A DNA stretch of 11,555 bases, taken from assembly GCA_023489135.1 (NCBI GenBank), contig JAMDCE010000039.1, positions 1-11,555 of the forward strand, read 5' to 3'. Origin of the DNA: Chloroflexota bacterium. GTDB taxonomy: Bacteria > Chloroflexota > Chloroflexia > JAMDCE01. Shown here piece after piece: positions 1-8,148 of the stretch (positions are counted from its first letter, which is position 1; each line of letters opens with the position of its first letter). The translations under genes and the position numbers were made by a program. The notes beneath the pieces are model-generated. The model was not told where the DNA came from, did not search any database, and worked only from the letters and a program-made list of their open reading frames with translations.

Positions 1-162
1 GGCCAGAACCTCTCTCATTTTCTCCGAGTACGGCCTGGTTGATAGCACTCGCTGCTGCGCCCGACGCATCCGGGACGCCGCCACCATCTCCATGGCGCGA
101 GTGATCTGCGAGGTGTTCTTTATGCTCTTGATGCGTCTCCTGATAAGACGAATGCTTGGCAA
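1..162 (-). CDS. atpG: ATP synthase F1 subunit gamma, N-terminal part (cut by window edge)
   Basis: The central rotor stalk of F1Fo ATP synthase, which turns inside the alpha3beta3 ring. Only the first 54 codons are in the window. The translation begins [16 protein letters not shown] and continues with [18 protein letters not shown], the highly conserved N-terminal helix of gamma. The start is a TTG at 160-162: an in-frame TAG lies four codons upstream and an AGGAGG sits 5 bases before the TTG, so no upstream start is possible. The gene follows atpA after a 112-bp gap, the usual order alpha then gamma. Identification is firm; the rest of the gene lies outside the window. Confidence 0.95.
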   Translation of the reverse strand, partial: MPSIRLIRRRIKSIKNTSQITRAMEMVAASRMRRAQQRVLSTRPYSEKMREVLA

Positions 163-274
163 GTCGTCCTCCTAAGCGGCAAAGGAGCCAGAAGCAAAGT
201 TCGGTTATGCCTTAGCCTCTACTCCTGCAACGGCCCCGATTTCTGCTAAGTCAAGTTCTCCAGGCGGTCTGCTC

Positions 275-1783
<1,509 letters not shown>

Positions 1784-1875
1784 TTACTTCCTCCTCAGTT
1801 ACAATTAACAAAACTCCAGGCGCTGAAAAACCTGGCGCGACGGGAATTTCGCAACCAACCTTCGGATTCAGCCGC

Positions 1876-2406
1876 TTAAGCGATGGCCTCCATTAAGTTG
1901 GTCAACCGCGTCGCCACACTACCATCGACAAGTTTATCGCCGATTCTGATCAAAAGACCGCCAATGATACCCGGATCGACCTTCGCCTCCAGCTTTATCT
2001 GCTTACCTGTCAACTGCTTCAAATGGTCGATCACGTCCTTCTCTTGTTCACTGCTGAGAGGAACCGCCGTCGTTACCTCGGCAACGGCAACACCGAGATG
2101 CTCATCCATCATCCGGTTGTATTCGTCCGCGATCTTGCCAATCACATTTGTCCGATTGCGGTTGATCAGCAAGAAAGCAAGATTCAAGGCAAGCGGCTGA
2201 ATCCGACCTTCAAGGAGCTCGGCCACCGTACGCCTCTTTTCCTCGCTGGTCGTCTTGGGGTTTTCCAGGTAGATCACGAATCCTGGCTGGCTAAGCACGG
2301 CGCTGAGCACCTCCAGGTCATCGCGCCATTCTTCCAGCGTATCCTTCTCTACGGCAATAGAGAAAACCCCTTCGGCGTAACGCCGCGCTACGGCACCCTT
2401 CAACAT
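1876..2406 (-). CDS. atpH: ATP synthase F1 subunit delta
   Basis: The peripheral-stalk subunit that joins the top of the F1 head to the b dimer (the counterpart of mitochondrial OSCP). The 176-residue length is typical. The N-terminal domain starts MLKGAVARRYAEGVFSIA, the usual opening of the family, followed by the helical stretch that binds alpha. The C-terminal end carries VDPGIIGGLLIRIGDKLVDGS, the conserved delta signature. A GGGGAG about 9 bases before the ATG is a modest ribosome-binding site. The gene sits between atpF and atpA as in most bacterial operons, but with wide flanking gaps of 131 and 92 bp. Confidence 0.96.
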   Translation of the reverse strand: MLKGAVARRYAEGVFSIAVEKDTLEEWRDDLEVLSAVLSQPGFVIYLENPKTTSEEKRRTVAELLEGRIQPLALNLAFLLINRNRTNVIGKIADEYNRMMDEHLGVAVAEVTTAVPLSSEQEKDVIDHLKQLTGKQIKLEAKVDPGIIGGLLIRIGDKLVDGSVATRLTNLMEAIA

Positions 2407-2537
2407 ACGGCTTCACTCCCCAAAATCGTCATTCACACAAGAATCGGTAACAAACGGCGAGTCTGGCGCCAGGCGAAGCGCCCCTCGTTGCCTAAGATTG
2501 TTCCGCGCTTGCCAGGTCACCAGCTCGACCGCTTCAG

Positions 2538-3047
2538 CTATGCTTGATACTTCGGTCCCAACTCACCCGATTCGGACAGGGCCTCTTCGATCAGACGATA
2601 GTGCGCCGCCGGATCCAGGGTCTGGCCTACCACCTTGCTGGCCGCCATTATGGCCAGGTTGGCAACTTCCTTCCGCAGCTCGGACATCGCCTGCTGCTTC
2701 TCGGAATTGATCTCTTCGCGCGCCCGCGCGATTAACTTCTCTGCTTCTTTCTTGGCCTGGTCTCGCGCATCGGCTCTAGCGCGATCGCCAATTCGGTTGG
2801 CCTGGGCGATGATATTCTGCGCTTCCAGACGCGCCTCCTCCAGCTGGCCCCGAGTGCGGGATTCGGTATCGGCCATCTCTTGTTTGATGCGTTCAGCCGT
2901 CTCCATGCTCTCTCTGACCCGAGCCGTTCTCTCGTCGAGCATCCGCAGGATGGGTTTGAAACCGTATCGCTGCAGCAAGCCAACCAACATCAGGAAGGCG
3001 AGCATTTGCCAGACCAAATTTAACGGTGCGATTCCCAGTGCATCCAT
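2538..3047 (-). CDS. atpF: ATP synthase Fo subunit b
   Basis: The membrane-anchored stator stalk that holds F1 against the rotor. It is 169 residues long, a normal length. One N-terminal membrane helix spans about residues 8-27 (LNLVWQMLAFLMLVGLLQRYG). A long charged helix, rich in Glu, Lys, Arg and Ala, follows from about residue 35 to 145 and is expected to form the right-handed coiled coil of the b dimer. The ATG has only a weak GGGAA 5 bases upstream. The gene is 141 bp downstream of atpE and is preceded by a strong inverted repeat (see 3127-3171). Only one b-type gene is visible, so a b homodimer is expected. Confidence 0.96.
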   Translation of the reverse strand: MDALGIAPLNLVWQMLAFLMLVGLLQRYGFKPILRMLDERTARVRESMETAERIKQEMADTESRTRGQLEEARLEAQNIIAQANRIGDRARADARDQAKKEAEKLIARAREEINSEKQQAMSELRKEVANLAIMAASKVVGQTLDPAAHYRLIEEALSESGELGPKYQA

Positions 3048-3126
3048 ATGTTCCCAAGCCTCATTATTATAGTTCCAACATTACCGAGCCAACCGACCGA
3101 GAGACCCTTCCACTCTGCCTTTTGTG

Positions 3127-3171
3127 AGCACCCCTGGCATCCTCGAATGGGCGTATCCGGGGAAGGGTGCT
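3127..3171 (-). other. Hairpin-forming inverted repeat between atpE and atpF
   Basis: In the minus-strand transcript a left arm AGCACCCTT (3171-3163) can pair with AGGGGTGCT (3135-3127) to give nine base pairs, one of them G-U, around a loop of 27 bases. No run of U follows, so it does not look like a classical intrinsic terminator. It lies right after atpE, whose product is needed in about ten copies per complex, so it could be a processing or mRNA-stabilising structure. The function is inferred. Confidence 0.5.
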
Positions 3172-3188
3172 TCTCCGTCCTGGATCCC

Positions 3189-3419
3189 CTACTTCAAGAA
3201 TTGCAGCAGCAGAGCAATCAGGAAGGCGTAAATCGCCACGGCTTCGGCAAGACCGATACCCAGGATCATCGTCGTTCTAACGGCTGATTCGGCCTCAGGG
3301 TTGCGACCGATCGCTTCCATTGCGCCTCTAACGGCAATGCCAATGCCGATGCCAGGGCCGATGGCCCCGATTCCAATAGCGATGCCTGCTGCCAACTTGC
3401 TCGCGGTTGCTGGATCCAT
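3189..3419 (-). CDS. atpE: ATP synthase Fo subunit c (proteolipid)
   Basis: The proteolipid that forms the rotating c-ring in the membrane. It is 76 residues long with two membrane helices, about 8-30 and 50-72. The first helix has the glycine-rich packing motif GIGAIGPGIGIGIA, the connecting loop has the conserved RNP at 39-41, and the second helix carries the ion-binding E59 in GLAEAVAIYAFL. The residue after E59 is Ala rather than Ser or Thr, and no helix-1 Gln is seen at the sodium site, so a proton-driven ring is likely. The chosen ATG at 3417-3419 has AGGAGG six bases upstream. An upstream in-frame ATG at 3497 would add 26 polar residues and is not supported. Confidence 0.97.
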   Translation of the reverse strand: MDPATASKLAAGIAIGIGAIGPGIGIGIAVRGAMEAIGRNPEAESAVRTTMILGIGLAEAVAIYAFLIALLLQFLK

Positions 3420-3525
3420 ACTTTTCCTCCTTGAGTGATGTAGGACAAAGTTGACGGTACTATTTCCAACGCCCACCGGGGACGGATGCCTCGTCAATGA
3501 TGCCAGGGTCCAACGCCAAGGACGT

Positions 3526-4335
3526 CTACTCCTGCGCGAGCTTGAGCTTGGTCTCCTCGATTGAAGATAACGCCTTCTGCATCTCCTTCTGATGTTCGGC
3601 GGCCGTTTCCTTGTGTCCGCCGTGACCGGAATACGCCAGGGTCATATACACCAAAGCCAAAACCGAGAAGATCAGGGCTTGAATCATCCCGAAGAACATC
3701 TCCAGCCCCATAAAGATCACCGGAACCGCCACCGGAGCCATAAAGTACATTACCATCACCAACACCTCGCCACCGAATGTGTTGGCGAAAAGTCGGGCGG
3801 CGAGCGAGATAATTCGGGAAATCTCGCTGATAATGTGCACCGGCAGCAGGAAGACCGGAGTGGCAAACTCCTTCATATAGCCGAAGACTCCATGGGCCCT
3901 AATGCCAATTACCTGGACCGTTACGATAGCGATGATAGCCATCGCCGCAGTAGTGTTAAGATCGGCGTTGGCCGGTCGGAAGAACGGCACAAGCACTTCG
4001 TGCCCGTCTTTAACCTCCTTGAGTCCAATGGATCCGAATCCCGGCAGAAGGGCCATCCAGTTGGCTACGATGATGAAGAGAAAGATCGTGGCGGTTAGAG
4101 GAAAGACGCGACGTCCTAATTCCCGGCCACTCGTATTCTGGGCTATGCCCATAAGGGTTTCAACGAGCAACTCACCCAGGGCCTGCAAACGGGAAGGCAC
4201 CAACTTCATGTTGCGGCCAATCCGCCAGGCGACGAAGACAATGATAGCGATAACTATCAGCGTCGTCAGCATACTGTTGGTGAACCTCAGCGGCCCGATG
4301 TTAAAGAGCGTCTCTGCCGCAAGGCTTACTTCCAT
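3526..4335 (-). CDS. atpB: ATP synthase Fo subunit a
   Basis: The stator half-channel subunit that moves protons onto and off the c-ring. It has 269 residues and several strongly hydrophobic segments, roughly 22-37, 80-99, 128-146, 160-175 and 192-235. The essential arginine is R181 in IISLAARLFANTFGGE, matching Arg210 of Escherichia coli. The motif ANWMALLPGFG at about 91-101 is also typical. After the last membrane segment a charged, helix-prone tail of about 34 residues (236-269, ending ETKLKLAQE) extends beyond the usual family end. The ATG has a GGGAGG site 4-5 bases upstream. It follows atpZ by 44 bp and precedes atpE by 106 bp. Confidence 0.97.
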   Translation of the reverse strand: MEVSLAAETLFNIGPLRFTNSMLTTLIVIAIIVFVAWRIGRNMKLVPSRLQALGELLVETLMGIAQNTSGRELGRRVFPLTATIFLFIIVANWMALLPGFGSIGLKEVKDGHEVLVPFFRPANADLNTTAAMAIIAIVTVQVIGIRAHGVFGYMKEFATPVFLLPVHIISEISRIISLAARLFANTFGGEVLVMVMYFMAPVAVPVIFMGLEMFFGMIQALIFSVLALVYMTLAYSGHGGHKETAAEHQKEMQKALSSIEETKLKLAQE

Positions 4336-4379
4336 TGTCCCTCCCTTTCAACCATCGAACTTATCGAAAGGTAGCGCCT

Positions 4380-4628
4380 CTATTTCCTGGCGCCGCCGTC
4401 CCGACTCCTCGACTCGCGCCCTCGCTCAAAAGTAAGCAACTCGTAAATGGCCAGAAAACCTGAGGTGAGTCCGACCAGAATACCGACCACAAGGAAAAGC
4501 GGCTGAACACCCAAGAGAGCATCTAGCCAGATGCCACCCGCTATGAACAGTATCAAGGGAATGGCAATCGAGCAGCCGATCTGCGAGGCTAGGGCCAAAG
4601 CGCGCCACGTACTCCGGTCTTCTCCCAT
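4380..4628 (-). CDS. atpZ: AtpZ/AtpI-type small membrane protein of the ATP synthase operon
   Basis: A small membrane protein of 82 residues, the first gene of the atp operon. Members of this family (ATPase_gene1) are encoded just before subunit a in many bacteria and are thought to help assemble the c-ring or to carry Mg2+; the exact role is not settled. Two membrane segments are visible, about 13-35 and 42-66, and the family signature GGIWLDALLGVQPLFLVVG lies between and within them. The tail is highly charged (ERGRESRSRDGGARK). The ATG has GGGAG seven bases upstream. Its position before atpB and its size support the call; the family name is more certain than any function. Confidence 0.85.
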   Translation of the reverse strand: MGEDRSTWRALALASQIGCSIAIPLILFIAGGIWLDALLGVQPLFLVVGILVGLTSGFLAIYELLTFERGRESRSRDGGARK

Positions 4629-4743
4629 CGGGCACTCCCTAGCCAGGCCAGTGGAAGCTCAGAACCCGATTCTTCTGGAGACACGTCTAAGGCGCGTAAC
4701 GAGCACGCCCTCTTGCGGCCCGAGTTCCGAGCACAGCGCAGGT

Positions 4744-4763
4744 ATTATACCACGTTTTGTCAA
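4744..4763 (-). promoter_or_regulatory. Probable promoter of the atp operon (extended -10)
   Basis: On the minus strand TATAAT (4749-4744) matches the sigma-70 -10 consensus perfectly and is preceded by TG one base upstream (4752-4751), forming an extended -10 element. A TTGACA is present at 4763-4758 but only 8 bases before the -10, too close to act with it. At the normal 17-base spacing the -35 position holds GTGAAA, a poor match. Transcription would start near 4737, about 110 bases before atpZ and just past the pyrG stop. Confidence 0.65.
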
Positions 4764-4777
4764 ATATTTCACAGCCC

Positions 4778-6439
4778 TTAGGCCAACATTCTCTCAAGCG
4801 GCAAGGGCTGCTGATCACCCTCGTGAAGGACCTTCTTTGCCGCCCGGACGAAGTCTCTGAACAAAGGATGCGGTCGGTTGGGACGGGACTTAAACTCTGG
4901 GTGAAACTGCGTGCCGACAAACCAGGGGTGGTTAGCCAGCTCGATGATCTCGACCAGCCAGCCCTGCGGTGAAAGCCCGCTGAAAATCATACCAGCCTCA
5001 GCGAACCTCGTCCGGTAACTATTGTTGAACTCGAAGCGGTGCCGGTGCCGCTCGTGTATCTCGGTGAGGGGCGCGGACTTTCCCCTCGCATAAGCTTCCG
5101 CGGTCTTGGTGCCGGCCAGGATGTCGCAGGGATAGAGGCCCAGGCGCATGGTTCCGCCCATTTCGGGCATATCTTTCTGGTCCGGCATAACGTCGATAAC
5201 GGGGTGAGGTGTCCTGGGATTAACTTCGGTGCTGTTTGCGTCGTTCAGACCGCAAACGTTTCTGGCAAACTCTACTACAGCCATCTGCATGCCATAGCAA
5301 AGGCCAAAGTAGGGAATACCGTTCTCTCGCGCATATCGGGCCGCCGCGATCTTGCCTTCAGTGCCCCTCTCGCCAAAACCGCCCGGCACGACGATGCCAG
5401 ATACGCGGTTGAGGATTTTCTCGTATCCCTCGTGCTCCAGCTCCTCAGAGTCGATCCAGGCGATATCCACGCTCAGGTCCTCGGCGAGCCCGGCGTGGCG
5501 CAAGGCCTCAGCGACGCTCAGGTAGGCATCTCTCAATTCTATGTACTTACCCACCAGAGCAATGGGAACAGATTTCTTCTCGGCCTTAATCTTGGCCACC
5601 AGTTTCTGCCACCCGTCTATGTCCGGGTCGTGCCCCTGGAGGCCTAACTTCTCGATAATGTACTGGCCCAGCCCAGCCTCCTCCAGAATCAAGGGGACCT
5701 CATAGATAGTATCGACCGTCATCAGAGGCACCACCGCTCGCTGGTCCACATCGCAGAAAAGAGCGATTTTCTCCTTGATGTCGTCGGAGATAGGATAATC
5801 GGAACGACAGCCGATTACGTCCGGCTGGATACCAATGCTCCGAAGGTTAGCCACACTGTGCTGGGTTGGCTTCGTTTTCAGTTCGCCAGTCGTAGATATG
5901 TACGGCAGGTAGGTGACGTGGATATACAAGACATTCTCGCGTCCGGCATCTTTCCGCATCTGGCGAATTGCCTCGAGGAAAGGCAGGCTTTCAATGTCGC
6001 CGACGGTGCCGCCCACCTCTACAATCACGACCTGGGGGTTGGTTCGCTTGGCGACCGACGCGATGCGCAGCTTTATCTCGTTGGTAATATGAGGGATAAC
6101 CTGGATCGTGCCTCCCAGGAAATCACCGCGCCGCTCTTTCCGGATCACCGAAGAATACACCTGACCCGTCGTGACGTTGCTGGCCTGGGTGAGGTTTTCG
6201 TCGATGAATCTCTCGTAGTGGCCCAGGTCGAGATCTGTTTCCGCGCCGTCATCGGTGACGAAAACCTCTCCGTGCTGATACGGAGACATTGTTCCCGGAT
6301 CGACGTTGATATAAGGATCAAGCTTCTGGACGGAGACAGATATGCCCCGGCTCTTTAGGATTCGTCCGATGGAGGCTACCGTAATACCTTTGCCCACCGA
6401 TGAGACGACGCCGCCAGTCACAAAAACGTATTTGGGCAC
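4778..6439 (-). CDS. pyrG: CTP synthase (glutamine-hydrolysing)
   Basis: Converts UTP to CTP using ATP and ammonia from glutamine, the last step of de novo pyrimidine nucleotide synthesis. The 553-residue protein has the two family domains. The N-terminal synthetase domain has the P-loop-like [10 protein letters not shown] at 9-18, then [27 protein letters not shown] in two adjoining blocks, and the Mg-binding [11 protein letters not shown] from about 141. The C-terminal glutaminase domain has the nucleophile C381 in FGLCYGMQ and the H513/E515 pair in TQFHPEF. The start is GTG at 6437-6439, with AGGAGG six bases upstream; the protein then begins [13 protein letters not shown] as expected. A longer in-frame reading to 6541 adds 34 unconserved residues and is rejected. 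Confidence 0.97.
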   Translation of the reverse strand: MPKYVFVTGGVVSSVGKGITVASIGRILKSRGISVSVQKLDPYINVDPGTMSPYQHGEVFVTDDGAETDLDLGHYERFIDENLTQASNVTTGQVYSSVIRKERRGDFLGGTIQVIPHITNEIKLRIASVAKRTNPQVVIVEVGGTVGDIESLPFLEAIRQMRKDAGRENVLYIHVTYLPYISTTGELKTKPTQHSVANLRSIGIQPDVIGCRSDYPISDDIKEKIALFCDVDQRAVVPLMTVDTIYEVPLILEEAGLGQYIIEKLGLQGHDPDIDGWQKLVAKIKAEKKSVPIALVGKYIELRDAYLSVAEALRHAGLAEDLSVDIAWIDSEELEHEGYEKILNRVSGIVVPGGFGERGTEGKIAAARYARENGIPYFGLCYGMQMAVVEFARNVCGLNDANSTEVNPRTPHPVIDVMPDQKDMPEMGGTMRLGLYPCDILAGTKTAEAYARGKSAPLTEIHERHRHRFEFNNSYRTRFAEAGMIFSGLSPQGWLVEIIELANHPWFVGTQFHPEFKSRPNRPHPLFRDFVRAAKKVLHEGDQQPLPLERMLA

Positions 6440-6588
6440 ACTGCTCCTCCTGACTTCAGTTATTGTTTTGCTCCCCCCTAATCGAGTTCTTGTGAAGCCT
6501 TGATTCCTGTAGGGCCTTGACTGATCAGGGCTCTCCAACAATAATCAGCCTGCCCCACAACCGCTCCGGGTGACATCTAGCCACTAAT

Positions 6589-6624
6589 GGAGAGAGGGTC
6601 CTGAAACTCCCCTGACCCTCCTCC
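6589..6624 (-). other. Bulged hairpin in the gap between the MBL gene and pyrG
   Basis: GAGGGTC (6594-6600) and GACCCTC (6614-6620) are perfect inverted arms around a 13-base loop. Four more pairs form beyond a one-base bulge, out to 6589 and 6624. On the minus-strand transcript the sequence after the stem is ATTAGTGG, without a U run, so a terminator is not convincing. No clear sigma-70 promoter for pyrG was recognised in the 195-bp gap 6440-6634. Confidence 0.35.
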
Positions 6625-6634
6625 TTCGCCGCTA

Positions 6635-7276
6635 TCAGTTCTTATGATCCAGGACCACCACCTGCATCTGCTCGGGGAGGTCCGCCGCCCTCAGTGAGAG
6701 CTTCTCCTGAGGTGGACACTCCTTCAGCCCCATCTCTTTGCAGAAGCGCCCAACGCCCTCCAAACCTCTGGTCAACACATCCGTCTGATAATGCATAGGC
6801 ACGACAACCCGGGGCTCGACCTGGCTGATTACCTCTGAGGCCTGGCTGGCGTCGATGGTTTCCCGCCCCCCTACTGGGATGAGAAGGACATCCACATTGC
6901 TCATCGCGTCAACCTGTTCCTCAGTGAGCAGATGGCCCAAATCCCCCAGATGGCAAATAACCAGATCCTCCAGTTCCAACAGGTAGACGGTGTTCGTTCC
7001 TCTCAACTTGCCCTTGTCGTCGTCGTGATAAGTCCGGATGCCGGTGATGAAGACGTCACTTATCTCATACTCTCCGGGCCCGTCGATTATCTTTGGTTCA
7101 CCTTTGACGAAGTGAACGCTACTGTGGTTGGCGTGATTGTGGCTCACAGTCACGATATCGACCTTGGGCCGTCCCAAATCGTAACCAAGATCTTTATCGT
7201 AAGGATCGGTCAGAACCACGGCCTCTTTTCCCTTGATCCGAAAGCAGGAGTGCCCCAACCAAACGATCTCAACCAC
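6635..7276 (-). CDS. UlaG-like metallo-beta-lactamase-fold hydrolase
   Basis: A 213-residue MBL-fold protein of the UlaG-like, Lactamase_B_3-type group; the substrate is unknown. It opens with VEIVWLGHSCFRIKG, typical of the group. Likely metal ligands are H46, H48 and H51 in SHNHANHS, D112 and H115 in HLGDLGH, and H162 in MHYQTD. The usual HxHxDH aspartate is Asn50 (codon AAC), which is unusual for a two-metal enzyme. No signal peptide or membrane segment is seen, so it is probably cytoplasmic. The start is GTG at 7274-7276 with GGAGGAGG about 9 bases upstream. It lies between recX and pyrG and appears to have its own promoter. Cofactor number and activity remain open. Confidence 0.85.
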   Translation of the reverse strand: MVEIVWLGHSCFRIKGKEAVVLTDPYDKDLGYDLGRPKVDIVTVSHNHANHSSVHFVKGEPKIIDGPGEYEISDVFITGIRTYHDDDKGKLRGTNTVYLLELEDLVICHLGDLGHLLTEEQVDAMSNVDVLLIPVGGRETIDASQASEVISQVEPRVVVPMHYQTDVLTRGLEGVGRFCKEMGLKECPPQEKLSLRAADLPEQMQVVVLDHKN

Positions 7277-7379
7277 TGGCTAGATCCTCCTCCGGCTGAC
7301 TGGCTCGGTGAGGCCACGAACCCGTTTCCAACTTTTCAAATTCAGGCATGTTTGATCCTGTCGTAATCATCACTTGGCA

Positions 7380-7407
7380 ATTTTACCATGAAAAACGGTT
7401 AAGACAA
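7380..7407 (-). promoter_or_regulatory. Probable promoter of the MBL-fold gene
   Basis: On the minus strand a -10 TAAAAT (7385-7380) is preceded by TG one base upstream (7388-7387), an extended -10. A -35 TTGTCT (7407-7402), matching four of six consensus bases, is 16 bases away. Transcription would begin near 7373, about 97 bases before the GTG start. It lies just past the recX stop. Confidence 0.55.
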
Positions 7408-7408
7408 A

Positions 7409-7421
7409 GCCGTCAGACGGC
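7409..7421 (-). terminator. Short palindrome over the recX stop codon, possible weak terminator
   Basis: The 13-base sequence GCCGTCTGACGGC contains the recX stop TGA and can form a five-base-pair stem with a three-base loop, followed by TTTGTCTT in the transcript. The stem is short and the T tract is interrupted, so any termination would be weak. Confidence 0.35.
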
Positions 7422-8081
7422 GAAATTGGGATCGTCATTCTCTACGGGGTTCAATTCCTGCCAAAGCTGAATCACCGCCTGGTTGATTGCCTCGAAATCA
7501 AATCCGCGACGCTGAAGGTATGCTCCCATTCGTTGTCTGAAGGTGGCCCGATCGGCCGAGGCGTACGAACGAAGCTTCTTCCGACCAAGGCGAATAGCGC
7601 TAGCCACCTCATCGATTTCCACCTCGCCGCGCATTACGGTATCGATAGTCTCCGAATCCACTCCCCTCTGCCGCAACTCCATTTTCAGCAGACGAGCTCC
7701 GCGTGGACTAAAGGCCTCCCTGTTATCGATCCAGAAACGCGCGAAATCAACGTCGTCCACGTATCTTAGCAACCGCAATCGCTCTATAACTCGATCGATC
7801 ACCTCAGGATCGTACTTCTTTTGGCCTAACTTCTGGATGACCTCTTTTTCACTTCGGGGCCGGTAGGTAAGATACCCTAGCGCCGATTCTAGCGCCCGGT
7901 GGAACTGGTCGGCGGAGAGCAGTTCGTCAATCTCTCTGCCGGTAAGGTCTTGCCCGACCCCCAAGCCGCGATCCTCGACCAGGGTTGAGCTGAGCCAAAA
8001 GGCGTAGCGGCCGTCGAGATACACCATTACCCGTTTCTTGTTATTGCCTTTGACTTCTAACGCGGTTATTGTTTGTCCCAT
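7413..8081 (-). CDS. recX: Regulatory protein RecX
   Basis: RecX proteins bind RecA filaments and modulate recombinase activity, usually as inhibitors. From the chosen ATG (8079-8081) the protein has 222 residues and starts MGQTITALEVKGNNKKRVMVYLDGRYAFWLS, the usual opening of the family (shown here as two joined parts). It is followed by helical repeats such as ALGYLTYRPRSEKEVIQKL, RLLRYVDDVDFARFWI and AYLQRRGFDFEAINQAV. It directly follows recA, the classic arrangement. The ATG lacks a good ribosome-binding site. The alternative GTG at 8121-8123 overlaps an AAGGAG and would add 14 unconserved residues. A terminator-like hairpin lies between the two candidates. The identity is secure, the start is not. 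Confidence 0.9.
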   Translation of the reverse strand: MGQTITALEVKGNNKKRVMVYLDGRYAFWLSSTLVEDRGLGVGQDLTGREIDELLSADQFHRALESALGYLTYRPRSEKEVIQKLGQKKYDPEVIDRVIERLRLLRYVDDVDFARFWIDNREAFSPRGARLLKMELRQRGVDSETIDTVMRGEVEIDEVASAIRLGRKKLRSYASADRATFRQRMGAYLQRRGFDFEAINQAVIQLWQELNPVENDDPNFAV

Positions 8082-8086
8082 ACTCG

Positions 8087-8104
8087 AAAAAAGGGCTGCG
8101 CCCC
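8087..8104 (-). terminator. Terminator-like hairpin with T6 between recA and recX
   Basis: In the minus-strand transcript GGGC (8103-8100), loop GCA, and GCCC (8096-8093) form a compact GC-rich stem, extended by one G-U pair, and six U follow at once (8092-8087). The stem is short, so it probably gives partial termination. That would lower recX relative to recA, as reported for the Escherichia coli recA-recX pair. If recX starts at GTG 8123 the hairpin would be inside the coding region. Confidence 0.5.
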
Positions 8105-8148
8105 GCCCACGGTTCGCAGCCACTCCTTAGCTATAGTCGCCAGCTAGA

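Noticed and set aside
1816..1835. CCAGG/CCTGG hairpin between atpH and atpA followed by GTTTTG
   Set aside because: The stem has only five pairs, the loop is ten bases and the T tract is short; termination inside an essential operon is unlikely.
2463..2472. Ten-base palindrome CTGGCGCCAG in the atpF-atpH gap
   Set aside because: A palindrome this short in GC-rich DNA is expected by chance and has no supporting context.
2407..2537. 35-codon GTG-initiated frame in the atpF-atpH gap
   Set aside because: There is no ribosome-binding site before the GTG and the predicted peptide has no recognisable features.
3420..3497. Longer atpE start adding 26 residues
   Set aside because: The extension is polar, runs over the AGGAGG of the internal ATG at 3419, and would make subunit c start unlike any family member.
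6440..6541. Longer pyrG start adding 34 residues
   Set aside because: The family begins at PKYVFVTGG, and an AGGAGG is correctly placed before the GTG at 6439.
6508..6545. Plus-strand TTGACT with AATAAT at 17-base spacing
   Set aside because: It points away from pyrG into the MBL gene on the opposite strand and no plus-strand gene follows.
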